Source: VAYN01 sp035712025
GTDB taxonomy: Bacteria > Actinomycetota > Thermoleophilia > Solirubrobacterales > 70-9
Assembly: GCA_035712025.1 (NCBI GenBank)
Contig: DASTBO010000138.1
Location: forward strand, 13,807-77,806
Direction of reading: 5' to 3'
Length of the DNA stretch: 64,000 nucleotides
Within the stretch, counting starts at the first letter, position 1, and each line of letters opens with the position of its first letter. The notes under the pieces are model-generated. The model searched no databases and was not told the origin of the DNA. It saw nothing but the letters and a program-made list of their open reading frames with translations. This document shows positions 8,918 to 18,284 of the stretch, piece after piece. A program made the translations under genes and the position numbers.

Positions 8918-9735
8918 GCGAGCAGGCCGCGGAGGTCCTCGAGCACGAAGTCGGGAGCCGGGTCGGCGGCCGCGGCCTCCTCGCGGCCGGTCGTGCCGCT
9001 GAGGACGAGGATCGTCTCCAGCCCGGCGGCGCGCCCGCCGGCGACGTCGGAGGAGATCCGGTCGCCCACCATCGCCACCCGCCCCTTCGCCTGTTCCTTT
9101 TCGTTGCCATGGGCCGAAAAGGAACAGCGGAGCGCCTCCTGCGCCATCTCGAACAGGTGCCGCTCCGGCTTGCCGGCGATCTCCGCCCGCCGTCCCGAGG
9201 CGGTCTCGACCGCCGCCAGCACCGCGCCGGTGCCGGGCAGCTCGCCGCCGGGGTAGGGCATCGTCGGGTCGCGGCTGGTGGCGAAGAGGGCGGCGCCGCG
9301 TTCCAGCGCCCGCTTCGCCGTCAGCAGCTCCTCGTAGTCGAAGCCGCGGTGGCCGGAGACGACGACCGCCTTCGCCTCCCAGGCCTCTTCCCCGGCGAGC
9401 ACCCGCGCCCCGGTTGCGGCGACCATCTCCTTCAGCGCCGGCGCGCCGATCACGAAGGCCCCGCCTCCCTCTCCCGCGGCTTCGCCGGCCAAGCGCGCCG
9501 CGACCACCCCGGCGGTGACGATCTGCCCGGCCTCGACCTCCACCCCCAGCTCGCCCAGCCGCTTCGCGTAGGCCGCCGGAGCCTTGCCGGGATTGTTGGT
9601 GACGAAGACGATTCCCTTGCCCGCCTCGAGCAGCGCCCGCAGCGTCTCCGGCGAGCCGGTAACCGGCTCCCGGCCGATCCAGACGACGCCGTCGAGGTCG
9701 ACCAGAAGTCCGTCGAAGCGATCCGCGAGGGCCAC
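8914..9735 (-). CDS. HAD-superfamily subclass IIA hydrolase (NagD-like phosphatase)
   Basis: 273 residues. The HAD motifs are visible: DLDGVVW (nucleophile and acid aspartates), VTNNPGK (motif II Thr), AGKPERHLF (motif III Lys) and VGDRISSDVAGG (motif IV). The cap region fits class IIA enzymes such as NagD or p-nitrophenyl phosphatases, which act on small sugar- or nucleotide-phosphates. Between motifs III and IV there is a short extra peptide (CSFSAHGNEKEQA) encoded by a palindromic DNA segment; see the findings. It forms an operon with the overlapping MFS gene. Confidence 0.9.
   Translation of the reverse strand: MALADRFDGLLVDLDGVVWIGREPVTGSPETLRALLEAGKGIVFVTNNPGKAPAAYAKRLGELGVEVEAGQIVTAGVVAARLAGEAAGEGGGAFVIGAPALKEMVAATGARVLAGEEAWEAKAVVVSGHRGFDYEELLTAKRALERGAALFATSRDPTMPYPGGELPGTGAVLAAVETASGRRAEIAGKPERHLFEMAQEALRCSFSAHGNEKEQAKGRVAMVGDRISSDVAGGRAAGLETILVLSGTTGREEAAAADPAPDFVLEDLRGLLA
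9091..9127. repeat. Perfect 13-bp inverted repeat inside the HAD coding sequence
   Basis: CTGTTCCTTTTCG (9091-9103) is exactly repeated as its complement at 9115-9127, with an 11-base spacer. The segment is AT-richer than the gene around it and encodes the extra peptide between HAD motifs III and IV. Confidence 0.8.
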
Positions 9736-9774
9736 GAGCGCACCCTAGTTGCCGGATCGGTAGCGTGCCGGCCA

Positions 9775-10506
9775 GTGAGCGCCAACGGACCAGTCGTCGT
9801 CGCCACCGACCTCCACCGCCGCTACGGCGAGGGCGATACCGCCGTCGATGCGCTCGACGGGGTCACCACCAGCTTCGAGCGCGACCGCTTCACGGCGATC
9901 ATGGGACCCTCCGGCTCGGGCAAGTCGACCCTGATGCACATCCTCGCCGGCCTCGACAAGCCGACCTCGGGCACGGTCGAGCTCGACGGCGTCGACATCA
10001 CCAAGCTCGACGACGGCGAGCTGACCGATCTGCGCCGCGACAAGCTCGGCTTCGTCTTCCAGTTCTTCAACCTGCTGCCGGTCCTCACCGCCGAGGAGAA
10101 CCTGGTCCTGCCGCTCTCGATCGCCGGCCGCAAGCCCGACCGGCAGTGGGTCGACCAGCTGGTCGCCACCGTCGGCCTCGAGGACCGCCGCACCCACCGG
10201 CCGGCCGAGCTCTCCGGCGGCCAGCAGCAGCGGGTCGCCGTCGCCCGCGCCCTGGTCAGCAAGCCGGCCGTCGTCTTCGCCGACGAGCCGACCGGCAACC
10301 TCGACTCGAAGGCGAGCGCCGACGTGATGGGCCTGCTGCGCCATGCGGTCGACGACTTCGGCCAGACGGTGGTGATGGTCACCCACGACCCGGTTGCCGC
10401 CGCCCACGCCGACCGGCTGATCACGCTGCAGGACGGGAAGGTCGTCAGCGACGCCGCCCCCGGCTCGGCCGCCGACGTGATCGAGCTGCAGAAGCAGCTT
10501 GACTAG
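9775..10506 (+). CDS. ABC transporter ATP-binding protein (MacB/LolD type)
   Basis: 243 residues, starting at GTG 9775. Walker A GPSGSGKST, a Q-loop in FQFFNLLPVLTAEEN, signature LSGGQQQR, Walker B VVFADEPTGNLD and switch His in VTHDP are all present and intact. NLLPVLTAEEN and DEPTGNLD are typical of MacB/LolD-class ATPases that power FtsX-fold permeases rather than translocating across a classical channel. The stop overlaps the start of the downstream permease by 8 bases, so the pair is one transporter. Possible jobs are lipoprotein, peptide or antibiotic extrusion; none can be chosen from sequence. Confidence 0.95.
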   Translation: MSANGPVVVATDLHRRYGEGDTAVDALDGVTTSFERDRFTAIMGPSGSGKSTLMHILAGLDKPTSGTVELDGVDITKLDDGELTDLRRDKLGFVFQFFNLLPVLTAEENLVLPLSIAGRKPDRQWVDQLVATVGLEDRRTHRPAELSGGQQQRVAVARALVSKPAVVFADEPTGNLDSKASADVMGLLRHAVDDFGQTVVMVTHDPVAAAHADRLITLQDGKVVSDAAPGSAADVIELQKQLD

Positions 10507-13057
10507 CCTCGGCCTCAAGAGCCTCTGGGCTCGCAAGGTCCGAGCCCTGCTGACGAGCTTCGCCGTCTTCCTCGGCGTCGCCTTCGTCGCCGGCTCTTTC
10601 GTCCTCACCGACACGATCTTCGCCGCCTTCGACGAAATCTTCAGCGAGTCGCTGAAGGGGACCAGCGTCGTCGTCACCGCCGAGAACCCGGTCGAGCAGG
10701 AAAGCGGCGAAATTCCGACGATCAGCGCCTCGCTGCTGCCGCGGGTGGTGCGGACGCCGGGCGTGCGCGAAGCCGCCGGCGCGATCTTCACCCCCGGTGC
10801 CTTCTTCGACGCGGAGAACGAGAAGATCGGCAACAAATTCGCGCCGAAGTTCATCTCCTCGACGCTGCCGGGGGAGCTCGAGTCGCTCACCTACGTCGAG
10901 GGGCGCATGCCGCGCGGCCCGACCGAAGCTTCGCTCGACAAGGCGGCCGCCGACGCCGCCGATCTCGAGCCCGGCGACAGGATCAAACTGATCGGCCAGG
11001 GGAAGCTCGTGACCTTCCGGTTGGTCGGCCTGACCCAGCTCGGCAGCGCCTCCTTCGGCGGCGCCTCGATCGCCCAGGTGACGCTTCCGGTGGCCCAGCG
11101 CCTGACCCACAAGCGCGGCCGGTTCGACCAGATCTCGGTCGCCGCCGCCGACGGCGTCTCGGCGCAGACCCTGAAACGGCGGATTGCCAAGCAGATGCCG
11201 GCCGGGGTCAGGGTCGAGACCGCGGAGGAAAACGCCGACCGCGGCTCGGATGAAATCCGCGACAACCTCGGCTTCCTGCGCACCTTCCTCCTCGTCTTCG
11301 GCTTCATCGCGGTCTTCGTCGGCTCGTTCCTGATCTTCAACACCTTCTCGATCACGGTCGCCCAGCGGATCAGCGAATTCGGGATGCTGCGCACCCTTGG
11401 CGCCTCCCGCCCGCAGATCCTCACCACGGTCATGGTCGAGGCGGTCGCGATCGGGCTGCTGGGCGCCCTGCTCGGCATCGCCGGCGGGTTCCTGATCGCC
11501 AAGGCGATCAACGCACTGTTCGAAGCGATCGGGATCGACCTGCCGACGACGAGCCTGGTGCTGGAGTCGCGGACGGTGATCGTCGCCCTGCTGGTCGGCG
11601 TCCTGGTCACCCTCGTCTCCTCGCTGGTGCCGGCCCTCCGCTCGACCCGGGTGCCGCCGATCGCCGCCCTGCACTCCTTCCGGCCGACGCCGACCCGCCG
11701 CCGTCGCCTGGTCTATCTGGCGCTCTCGGTCCTGCTCGGGATCGCCGGCCTCGGGATGGTCCTGCTCGGGCTCTTCGGCGGCGGCAGCTCTGGGGCGCGG
11801 GCGGGGCTGATGGGCGGCGGCGCGGTCGCCGTGGTCTTCGCCGTATCGCTGTTCAGTCCGCGGCTGGTGCCGCCTCTCGCGGTCGTCGCCGGCTGGCCGC
11901 TGGAACGGGTGCGCCGCCTCACCGGCCGCCTCGCCCGCGAGAACGCCCAGCGCAACCCGAGCCGCACCGCGGTGACCGCGGCGGCGCTGATGATCGGCGT
12001 CACCCTGGTCGCCTTCGTCACCGTCTTCGCCGCCGGACTGAAGAGCACCGTCGCGCAGGTGGTCGACGAGAACTTCGCCGGCGGGCTGGTGATCCAGAAC
12101 ACCGACGGCTTCTCGCCGATCCCGAACGCGACCGCCAGGGCGGCCGAACGGGTCCCGGGGGTGAAGTTGGTGGCGACGATCCGCGGCGCCGAAGCGAAGC
12201 TCCTCGAAGGCGGAAGGCTGGGGGCGAAGACGCGGGTCAACGCGCCCTCGTCCAACATCGGCCAGGCCGTCAACGTCGAATGGAAGCAGGGTGGCCCGGC
12301 GGCCCTGCGGAACCTCTCGGACGAGGAGGCGATCCTCTCCGACGACTTCGCCAGCTCCCACGGACTCGGCCTCGGCGACCGCTTCCGGCTCCTGACCCAG
12401 ACCCGCGCCACGCCGGCCTTCCGGGTGGTGGGCGAGTTCGACGCCAAGCTCGGGGTCCTCGGCAGCGTCCTCGTCACCCAGCCGGTGATGGCGCGCGACT
12501 TCGACCAGACCCAGGACCTGACCGACTTCGTCGAGGTCGAAGACGGCGCCGATCCCGTGCGGGTGCAGGCGCTGCTGACGAAAGGGGTCGAAACCGCCTT
12601 CCCGGTCGCCGAAGTGCTGAACCAGCAGGAACTGAAGGAAAGCCGCGAAGACCAGATCAACCAGCTCGTCAGCTTGGTCTACGCGCTGCTCGCCTTCGCG
12701 GTGGTGATCTCCCTCTTCGGGATCGCCAACACGCTGGCGCTCTCGATCCACGAGCGCACCCGGGAGCTGGGGATGCTGCGCGCGATCGGGATGTCGCGGC
12801 GCCAGGTGCGGCGGATGATCCGCTACGAGGCGGTGATCACCGCCCTGATCGGCGGCATCCTCGGCCTCCTGCTGGGGATCGTCTTCGCCACCCTGATCGC
12901 CCAGCCGCTGAAGGACGAAGGCTTCACGCTCTCCTATCCGGTCGGCTCGCTGATCGCGGTCCTCGTCATCGCCGGATTGGCCGGCGTCCTGGCCGCGATC
13001 CTGCCCGCCCGCCGCGCCTCCCGCCTCGACGTCCTCGAGTCGCTCCAGTACGAGTGA
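10499..13057 (+). CDS. ABC transporter permease with two FtsX/MacB modules
   Basis: 852 residues from TTG 10499. Layout: first membrane helix (residues about 17-38), a large extracytoplasmic MacB-PCD-like domain, three FtsX helices (about 260-400, containing AQRISEFGMLRTLGASRPQI). A central helix pair follows, then a second extracytoplasmic domain and a second FtsX block (about 715-850, with HERTRELGMLRAIGMSRRQV). This duplicated MacB-type layout is common in Gram-positive bacteria, where both permease halves are on one chain. It partners the ATPase encoded just upstream. Confidence 0.93.
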   Translation: MTSLGLKSLWARKVRALLTSFAVFLGVAFVAGSFVLTDTIFAAFDEIFSESLKGTSVVVTAENPVEQESGEIPTISASLLPRVVRTPGVREAAGAIFTPGAFFDAENEKIGNKFAPKFISSTLPGELESLTYVEGRMPRGPTEASLDKAAADAADLEPGDRIKLIGQGKLVTFRLVGLTQLGSASFGGASIAQVTLPVAQRLTHKRGRFDQISVAAADGVSAQTLKRRIAKQMPAGVRVETAEENADRGSDEIRDNLGFLRTFLLVFGFIAVFVGSFLIFNTFSITVAQRISEFGMLRTLGASRPQILTTVMVEAVAIGLLGALLGIAGGFLIAKAINALFEAIGIDLPTTSLVLESRTVIVALLVGVLVTLVSSLVPALRSTRVPPIAALHSFRPTPTRRRRLVYLALSVLLGIAGLGMVLLGLFGGGSSGARAGLMGGGAVAVVFAVSLFSPRLVPPLAVVAGWPLERVRRLTGRLARENAQRNPSRTAVTAAALMIGVTLVAFVTVFAAGLKSTVAQVVDENFAGGLVIQNTDGFSPIPNATARAAERVPGVKLVATIRGAEAKLLEGGRLGAKTRVNAPSSNIGQAVNVEWKQGGPAALRNLSDEEAILSDDFASSHGLGLGDRFRLLTQTRATPAFRVVGEFDAKLGVLGSVLVTQPVMARDFDQTQDLTDFVEVEDGADPVRVQALLTKGVETAFPVAEVLNQQELKESREDQINQLVSLVYALLAFAVVISLFGIANTLALSIHERTRELGMLRAIGMSRRQVRRMIRYEAVITALIGGILGLLLGIVFATLIAQPLKDEGFTLSYPVGSLIAVLVIAGLAGVLAAILPARRASRLDVLESLQYE

Positions 13058-13201
13058 CCTAGGCCCCTGCCGCCACCCCCGACCGCAGGGCGCTGTAGGC
13101 CGCCAGCGTCGCCGCGCGCGCCGAGGGGCAGCTCGCAGGGGCTGGGGAGACTCGGGGCGCGGTGCGAACGTCACACACAGGGGATTTCCGGCCGGCGTAG
13201 G

Positions 13202-14551
13202 GTGGAGGGCGTGGAGGCAGCGGCGAAAGTTCGGGCTTCGACCGGCGGGCTCGGTCCTATGAAGGGGCTGCCGCCGGGGCCGCGGATGCCGCGGGCGCTG
13301 CAGACGGCGATCTGGTCGCGCCAGGCGCAGTGGTTCCTCGAGCAGGGCCGCGCCCGCTTCGGGCCGATGTTCTCGATCAAGATCGCCTACGAGGGCGACT
13401 GGGTGGTGCTCGCCGACCCGGAGCTGGTGAAGCAGGTCTTCACCGGCGATCCGAAGGTCTTCCACGCCGGCGAGGGCAACCAGATCCTGCGTCCGATCCT
13501 CGGCGAGAACTCGGTCCTCGTCCTCGACGAGAAGCCGCACATGAGCCAGCGCAAGCTGCTGCTGCCGCCCTTCCACGGCGAGCGGATGCAGGCCTACGGC
13601 GAGAAGATGGCCGAGATCGCCGCCCGCGAGATCGACGCCTGGCCGACCGGCGTCCCCTACAAGCTGCGGCCGCGGATGCAGGCGATCACCCTGGAGATCA
13701 TCATCGAGACGGTCTTCGGCGTCCACGACGGGGAGCGGATGGAGCCGCTGCGCGAGGCCCTGCGGGACTTCCTCGACCTGACCACGAACCCGCGGGTGCT
13801 GCTGCCGGTGCTGATGGTCGGGCCCGACCGCGTCAACCTGATCCCGGCCTTCCGTCGCCGGGTGCAGCGGGTCGACGCGCTGATCGCGCGCGAGATCGGC
13901 GAGCGCCGCGCCGCCGAGGACCTGGCCGAGCGCGACGACGTCCTCTCGCTGATGATCCAGGCCCGCCACGAGGACGGCAGCCCGATGAGCGACGCCGAGA
14001 TCCGCGACGAGCTCCTCACCCTGCTGGTCGCCGGCCACGAGACGACCGCGACCGCGCTCTCCTGGGCGATGGAGCGGCTCAGCCGTCACCCGGAGAAGCT
14101 GGAGCGGCTGCGGGCCGAGGTCCTCGACGGCGAGGACGAGTACCTGACGGCGACGATCCAGGAGACCCTGCGCCTGCGGCCGGTGATCGTGATCGTCGTC
14201 CGCAAGCTGACCGAGGCGGTCGAGCTCGGCGGCTACGAGCTGCCCGCCGGCGCCGGCGTCACCCCCTGCATCCACCTGATCCACCGCGACCCGAGCATCT
14301 ACCCCGACCCGCACCGCTTCCTGCCCGAGCGGTTCATCGACAATCCGCCCGGCACCTACACCTGGATCCCCTTCGGCGGCGGCGTCCGCCGCTGCCTCGG
14401 CGCCGCCTTCGCCCAGTTCGAGATGGCGGTCGTCCTCCGCGAGCTGGTTCGTCGCCGCCGGATCGAGCCGGCGAACCCCGCCTCCGAGCGCAACTACCGC
14501 CGCGCCATCACCGAGACCCCTCGGCACGACGCCGAGGTGATCCTCAACTGA
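13202..14551 (+). CDS. Cytochrome P450
   Basis: 449 residues from GTG 13202; an ATG at 13260 (MKGLPPGPRMPRAL) is an equally plausible start. Key P450 features: the proline-rich start, I-helix oxygen-binding motif VAGHETTAT, K-helix ETLRLRP, PERF in the meander, and the heme-ligand loop FGGGVRRCLG with the proximal Cys at about residue 397. It resembles the CYP family used by actinobacteria for fatty acids, terpenes or xenobiotics. No ferredoxin or reductase gene is adjacent, so electron partners must be encoded elsewhere. Confidence 0.95.
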   Translation: MEGVEAAAKVRASTGGLGPMKGLPPGPRMPRALQTAIWSRQAQWFLEQGRARFGPMFSIKIAYEGDWVVLADPELVKQVFTGDPKVFHAGEGNQILRPILGENSVLVLDEKPHMSQRKLLLPPFHGERMQAYGEKMAEIAAREIDAWPTGVPYKLRPRMQAITLEIIIETVFGVHDGERMEPLREALRDFLDLTTNPRVLLPVLMVGPDRVNLIPAFRRRVQRVDALIAREIGERRAAEDLAERDDVLSLMIQARHEDGSPMSDAEIRDELLTLLVAGHETTATALSWAMERLSRHPEKLERLRAEVLDGEDEYLTATIQETLRLRPVIVIVVRKLTEAVELGGYELPAGAGVTPCIHLIHRDPSIYPDPHRFLPERFIDNPPGTYTWIPFGGGVRRCLGAAFAQFEMAVVLRELVRRRRIEPANPASERNYRRAITETPRHDAEVILN

Positions 14552-14570
14552 GCCAGCGGGCTCTCGATCG

Positions 14571-15383
14571 CTAGCGGTAGGCGATCAGCTCGACCAGGCT
14601 GCCGTCGGGTTCGCGGTAGTAGACGCTCCGCCCGGCTCCCCGCGCGCCGTTCCGCGGCACCGGTCCTTCGAGGACCTGCGCGCCGGACCCGGCGAGCGCC
14701 TCGACCGCGCTCTCGGCGCTTCCCGGCCAGACCAGGCAGACGTGGTCGACCTGAAGCTCGTCCCCGCGCCCCGGTCGAGGCCCGGGCCCGGGCCCGGGTG
14801 GGGGTGCGGGATCGCCTGCGGCCGCGGGCGCCGTCCGCCGCAGCAGCGGCAGCAGCACCGTTCCGAGCGCGTAGAGGACGGCGACGACGCCGAGACCCTG
14901 AGGGTCGACGTCGTCACCCGACGAGGAAAGCTCGGCGATCGCCAGCGTCGCCAGCAGCCAGAGAGCGGCGATCGTTCCGTAGCGGACCGCCTTGATCCCG
15001 TCGCCGTCGCGCTCGCCGGCTCCCGAGAGGAGCACGCAGGTGTGGCCGCCGGCGAAGGCGAGGATCAGGCAGGAGCCGGCCGACTTCCAGCCGTCGCCGT
15101 CGAAGTCCGACCAGATTGCCGCCGCGGTGGCGAGGAAGGCCAGCCCGGAGATCGCGATCGTCGCGAACCCGAGCAGCGAGAGCTGGGGCTGGCGCAGCGT
15201 CAGGTGGGAGCCGGCGACGGCGGTGAGGCTGAGGAAGGCCAGCGCAACCGCCGTCCCGATCGCCTTGGCGCTGGTGTCGTCGAGCTCGCTCCCCGAGAGG
15301 ATGATCAGGATCAGCACGAAGGCGGCGGCGCAGAGGACGCCGACGCTGAGCTTGATCACCCCCTGCAGATCGTCGCCGCGCAC
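14571..15383 (-). CDS. Membrane protein fused to a half VOC (glyoxalase-fold) domain
   Basis: 270 residues from GTG 15383. Residues about 1-180 form five to six hydrophobic helices with no recognised family. A Pro-Gly linker of repeated GP pairs follows. The last 60 residues (VDHVCLVWPG, then VLEGPVPRNGARGAGRSVYY, REPDGSLVELIAY) match the second beta-alpha-beta-beta-beta module of a VOC/glyoxalase-type domain. The first module is absent. Real VOC proteins need two modules, so this one may pair between two chains. It is separated from nrdJ by a hairpin and is probably transcribed separately. Confidence 0.75.
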   Translation of the reverse strand: MRGDDLQGVIKLSVGVLCAAAFVLILIILSGSELDDTSAKAIGTAVALAFLSLTAVAGSHLTLRQPQLSLLGFATIAISGLAFLATAAAIWSDFDGDGWKSAGSCLILAFAGGHTCVLLSGAGERDGDGIKAVRYGTIAALWLLATLAIAELSSSGDDVDPQGLGVVAVLYALGTVLLPLLRRTAPAAAGDPAPPPGPGPGPRPGRGDELQVDHVCLVWPGSAESAVEALAGSGAQVLEGPVPRNGARGAGRSVYYREPDGSLVELIAYR

Positions 15384-15388
15384 AAGTG

Positions 15389-15416
15389 AAGAATCGGCCC
15401 CGGAGGGCCGATTCTT
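15389..15416 (-). terminator. 12-bp hairpin after nrdJ
   Basis: AAGAATCGGCCC and its exact complement are separated by a 4-base loop. It lies downstream of nrdJ and just before the start of the next minus-strand gene. On the minus strand the stem ends in ATTCTT, a short T-rich run, so rho-independent termination is plausible. Confidence 0.7.
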
Positions 15417-15467
15417 GAGCGTTCAATCGAGGCGGCCCCAGGGCGGAGGACCGCGTGTCCTGCGCCC

Positions 15468-18284
15468 TCAGCCGCAGCCGGTGTTGTTGCCGCAGCTGCT
15501 GCACGTGTAACAGGAGCCCGTCCGCTGCATCATGCCGCCGCACTGCTCGCAGGCCGGGCCGAGCTCCAGGCCCTGCATCTTCGCCGGGCGGACCGGCGGG
15601 GTTTCGGTCAGCGCCGAGGCCGCCGGGACCGGGGCGGCGGGCTTCGCGGCCGCCTCGCCGTTGCCGCCGTTGGAGTGACCGTTGCCGTTGGCGGGGCCGG
15701 CGGTGTCGGTCGCGATCCCGAGGCCGAGCTGGGAGGTCTCCGCTTCCTTCTTGGCGCGAACCTCGGAGGTCATGATCCCCAGTTCCTCGAGGGTCTCGGT
15801 GTCCTCGATGAAGCGGCTCGCGAGCCAGCGCATGATGTAGTCCGGCATCGATTTCGCGAAGGGGATCTCCGGGTTGCGCGTCATCCCCTCCGGCTCGAAG
15901 CGCATGTAGCTGAACTTCTGGACGAAGGTCTCCAGCGGCACCCCGTACTGGAGGCCGAGCGAGATCGCCGTCGCGAAGGCGTTGAGCAGCCCGCGCATCG
16001 TCGAGCCCTCCTTGCCGATGTCGGTGAGGAAGATCTCGCCGACCGTGCCGTCGTCGTATTTGCCGGCGGTGATGTAGCCCTCGTGGCCGGCGATCGAGAA
16101 CTTGTGGGTGATCGATTCGCGCTCGCGCGGCATCTTCTTGCGGACCGGCTCGGGCATCGCGACTTCGGCCTCGGACGCCTTCTCCTCCTGGGCGTCGGTC
16201 CGCAGCGCCTGCGCGGTCTTCGAGCCGTCGCGGTAGATCGCCAGCGCCTTCAGCCCGCCCTTCCAGCCGCGGGTGTAGGCGTCGGCGATGTCCTCCACGG
16301 TCGCCGTCTGCGGCAGGTTTACCGTCTTCGAGATCGCCCCGGAGATGAAGGGCTGGGTGGCGGCCATCATGTCGATGTGGCCGGTGTGCGAGATCGCCCG
16401 CTCGCCGACCGCGACGTCGAAGACCGGCAGGTGCTCGTCCTTCAGGCCGGGGGCGCCGACGATCGTGTTCTTCTCGGTGATGTGGGCGGCGATCTGGTCG
16501 ATCTCCGCCTCCGAGTAGCCGAGCGTCTGCAGCGCCAGCGGCACCGAGCGGTTGGCGATCGTCATCTGCCCGCCGCCGACCAGCTCCTTGAACTTGACCA
16601 GCGAGAAGTCGGGCTCGATCCCGGTCGTGTCGCAGTCCATCAGGAAGCTGATCGTCCCGGTCGGCGCCAGCACCGTCGCCTGCGCGTTGCGGTAGCCGTG
16701 CTCCTCGCCGAGCTCGACGGCTTCGTCCCAGGCCCGCTGCGCGGCCTCGAGCAGGTCGCCCTTGACCCCGGTCCCGTCGACGTCGTAGGAGGCGTCGCGG
16801 TGCATCCGCATGACGCCGTTGTGCGGCTCCCGGTTCTTCTCGTAGGCCTCGTAGGCCCCGGTGGCGCCGGCGGCGATCAGCGCCGACTGGCGGTAGGCGC
16901 GGCCGGTCATCAGCGCCGTGATCGCGGCGGCGACGTTGCGGCCCTCGTCGGAGTCGTAGGGGAGGCCGTCGCTCATCAGCAGGGCGCCGAGGTTGGCGTA
17001 GCCGAGGCCGAGCTGGCGGAAGCGGTTGGCGTTCGCGGTGATCTCCTCGGTCGGGTAGCTGGAGAACCCGACGACGATCTCCTGGGCGAGGAAGACGACG
17101 TCGACCGCGTGCTCGAACTCGGCGGTGTCGAAGCTGCCGTCCTCGCGGCGGAACTTCATCAGGTTGAGCGAGGCGAGGTTGCAGGCCGAGTCGTCGACGT
17201 GCATGTACTCGCTGCACGGGTTGGAGGCGTTGATCCGGCCCGACTCCGGGCAGGTGTGCCAGCGGTTGATGATGGTGTCGTACTGGACGCCCGGGTCGGC
17301 GCAGCGCCAGGCGGCGTCGGCGATCTGGTTCATCAGCTCGCGCGCGTCCAGCGTCTTCGTCGTCGAGCCGTCCCGGCGCGCCTTCAGCTCCCAGTCCTCG
17401 CCGGCCTCGACCGCCTCCATGAACTCGTCGGTGACCCGCACCGAGTTGTTGGCGTTCTGGTACTGGATCGAGGTGAAGCCCTCGCCGTCGATCGACATGT
17501 CGAAGCCGGCGTCGCGCAGCGCCGCGGCCTTCTTCTCCTCGTCGGCCTTGCACCAGATGAAGTGCTCGATGTCCGGGTGGTCGACGTCGAGGACGACCAT
17601 CTTCGCCGCCCGCCGCGTCTTGCCGCCGGACTTGATCGTCCCGGCCCAGGCGTCGGCGCCGCGCATGAAGCTGACCGGCCCGCTGGCGGTGCCGCCCTTG
17701 GAGAGCTGCTCGACCGAGCCGCGGATGTTGGAGAGGTTGATGCCGGAGCCCGAGCCGCCGCGGAAGATCTTCCCCTCTTTGGTGTTCCAGTCGAGGATCG
17801 ACTCCATCGTGTCTTCGACGCTGAGGATGAAGCAGGCCGAGCACTGCGGCGTCTCCTCGAAGCCGACGTTGAACCAGACCGGCGAGTTGAAGGCGGCCTT
17901 CTGGTTGAGCAGGATCGCGGTCAGCTCCATCTCGAAGGCGTCGGCGTCCTCGGCCGAGGCGAAGTAGCCGCCCTCGCGCCCCCAGTTGGCGATCGTCCCG
18001 GCGACCCGGCCGATCATCTGCTTGACCGAGCTCTCGCGCTCGGGGCTGCCGAGCTGGCCGCGGAAGTACTTCTGGGCGACGATGTTGGTCGCGTTCTGCG
18101 ACCAGGTCACCGGAAACTCGACCCCGCGCTGCTCGAAGGCCGGGCTCTCGGGGTTGCCGATCACCGCGTCGCGGATCTCCCACTCGACCTGGTCGAAAGG
18201 ATGCACGCCGGGCGTCGAAAATCGCCGTTCTATCGAGAGGCCCCGGAGACCGTTCTTGGGACTGGCAGTGGCGGTCTTGGACAT
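15468..18284 (-). CDS. nrdJ: Vitamin B12-dependent (class II) ribonucleoside-diphosphate reductase
   Basis: 938 residues. It makes deoxyribonucleotides using adenosylcobalamin as radical generator and needs no separate radical subunit. Visible features: an N-terminal barrel with GGSGSGINLSNIRG, NPCSEYMHVDDSACNLASL (active-site Cys and the radical-relay region), TGTISFLMDCDTTGIEPDF, and a C-terminal Cys-rich tail (CEQCGGMMQRTGSCYTCSSC) that regenerates the active-site thiols. The start is supported by AGGAGA 6 bases upstream. No cobalamin riboswitch was recognised upstream. A CACAATTGTG palindrome at 18401-18410 is a possible operator. Confidence 0.97.
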   Translation of the reverse strand: MSKTATASPKNGLRGLSIERRFSTPGVHPFDQVEWEIRDAVIGNPESPAFEQRGVEFPVTWSQNATNIVAQKYFRGQLGSPERESSVKQMIGRVAGTIANWGREGGYFASAEDADAFEMELTAILLNQKAAFNSPVWFNVGFEETPQCSACFILSVEDTMESILDWNTKEGKIFRGGSGSGINLSNIRGSVEQLSKGGTASGPVSFMRGADAWAGTIKSGGKTRRAAKMVVLDVDHPDIEHFIWCKADEEKKAAALRDAGFDMSIDGEGFTSIQYQNANNSVRVTDEFMEAVEAGEDWELKARRDGSTTKTLDARELMNQIADAAWRCADPGVQYDTIINRWHTCPESGRINASNPCSEYMHVDDSACNLASLNLMKFRREDGSFDTAEFEHAVDVVFLAQEIVVGFSSYPTEEITANANRFRQLGLGYANLGALLMSDGLPYDSDEGRNVAAAITALMTGRAYRQSALIAAGATGAYEAYEKNREPHNGVMRMHRDASYDVDGTGVKGDLLEAAQRAWDEAVELGEEHGYRNAQATVLAPTGTISFLMDCDTTGIEPDFSLVKFKELVGGGQMTIANRSVPLALQTLGYSEAEIDQIAAHITEKNTIVGAPGLKDEHLPVFDVAVGERAISHTGHIDMMAATQPFISGAISKTVNLPQTATVEDIADAYTRGWKGGLKALAIYRDGSKTAQALRTDAQEEKASEAEVAMPEPVRKKMPRERESITHKFSIAGHEGYITAGKYDDGTVGEIFLTDIGKEGSTMRGLLNAFATAISLGLQYGVPLETFVQKFSYMRFEPEGMTRNPEIPFAKSMPDYIMRWLASRFIEDTETLEELGIMTSEVRAKKEAETSQLGLGIATDTAGPANGNGHSNGGNGEAAAKPAAPVPAASALTETPPVRPAKMQGLELGPACEQCGGMMQRTGSCYTCSSCGNNTGCG

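Noticed and set aside
10445..14527. A 1,360-codon minus-strand frame under the ABC permease and P450
   Set aside because: Its translation is low-complexity and Asp/Arg/Gly-rich with no motif, while both plus-strand genes have intact family signatures.
14742..14830. GC-only repeat CCCGGGCCCGGG near the VOC linker considered as a regulatory repeat
   Set aside because: It encodes the Gly-Pro linker in the reading frame and needs no extra explanation.
14914..18183. A second long minus-strand frame overlapping nrdJ
   Set aside because: It is a frame-shifted shadow of nrdJ; no conserved motif.
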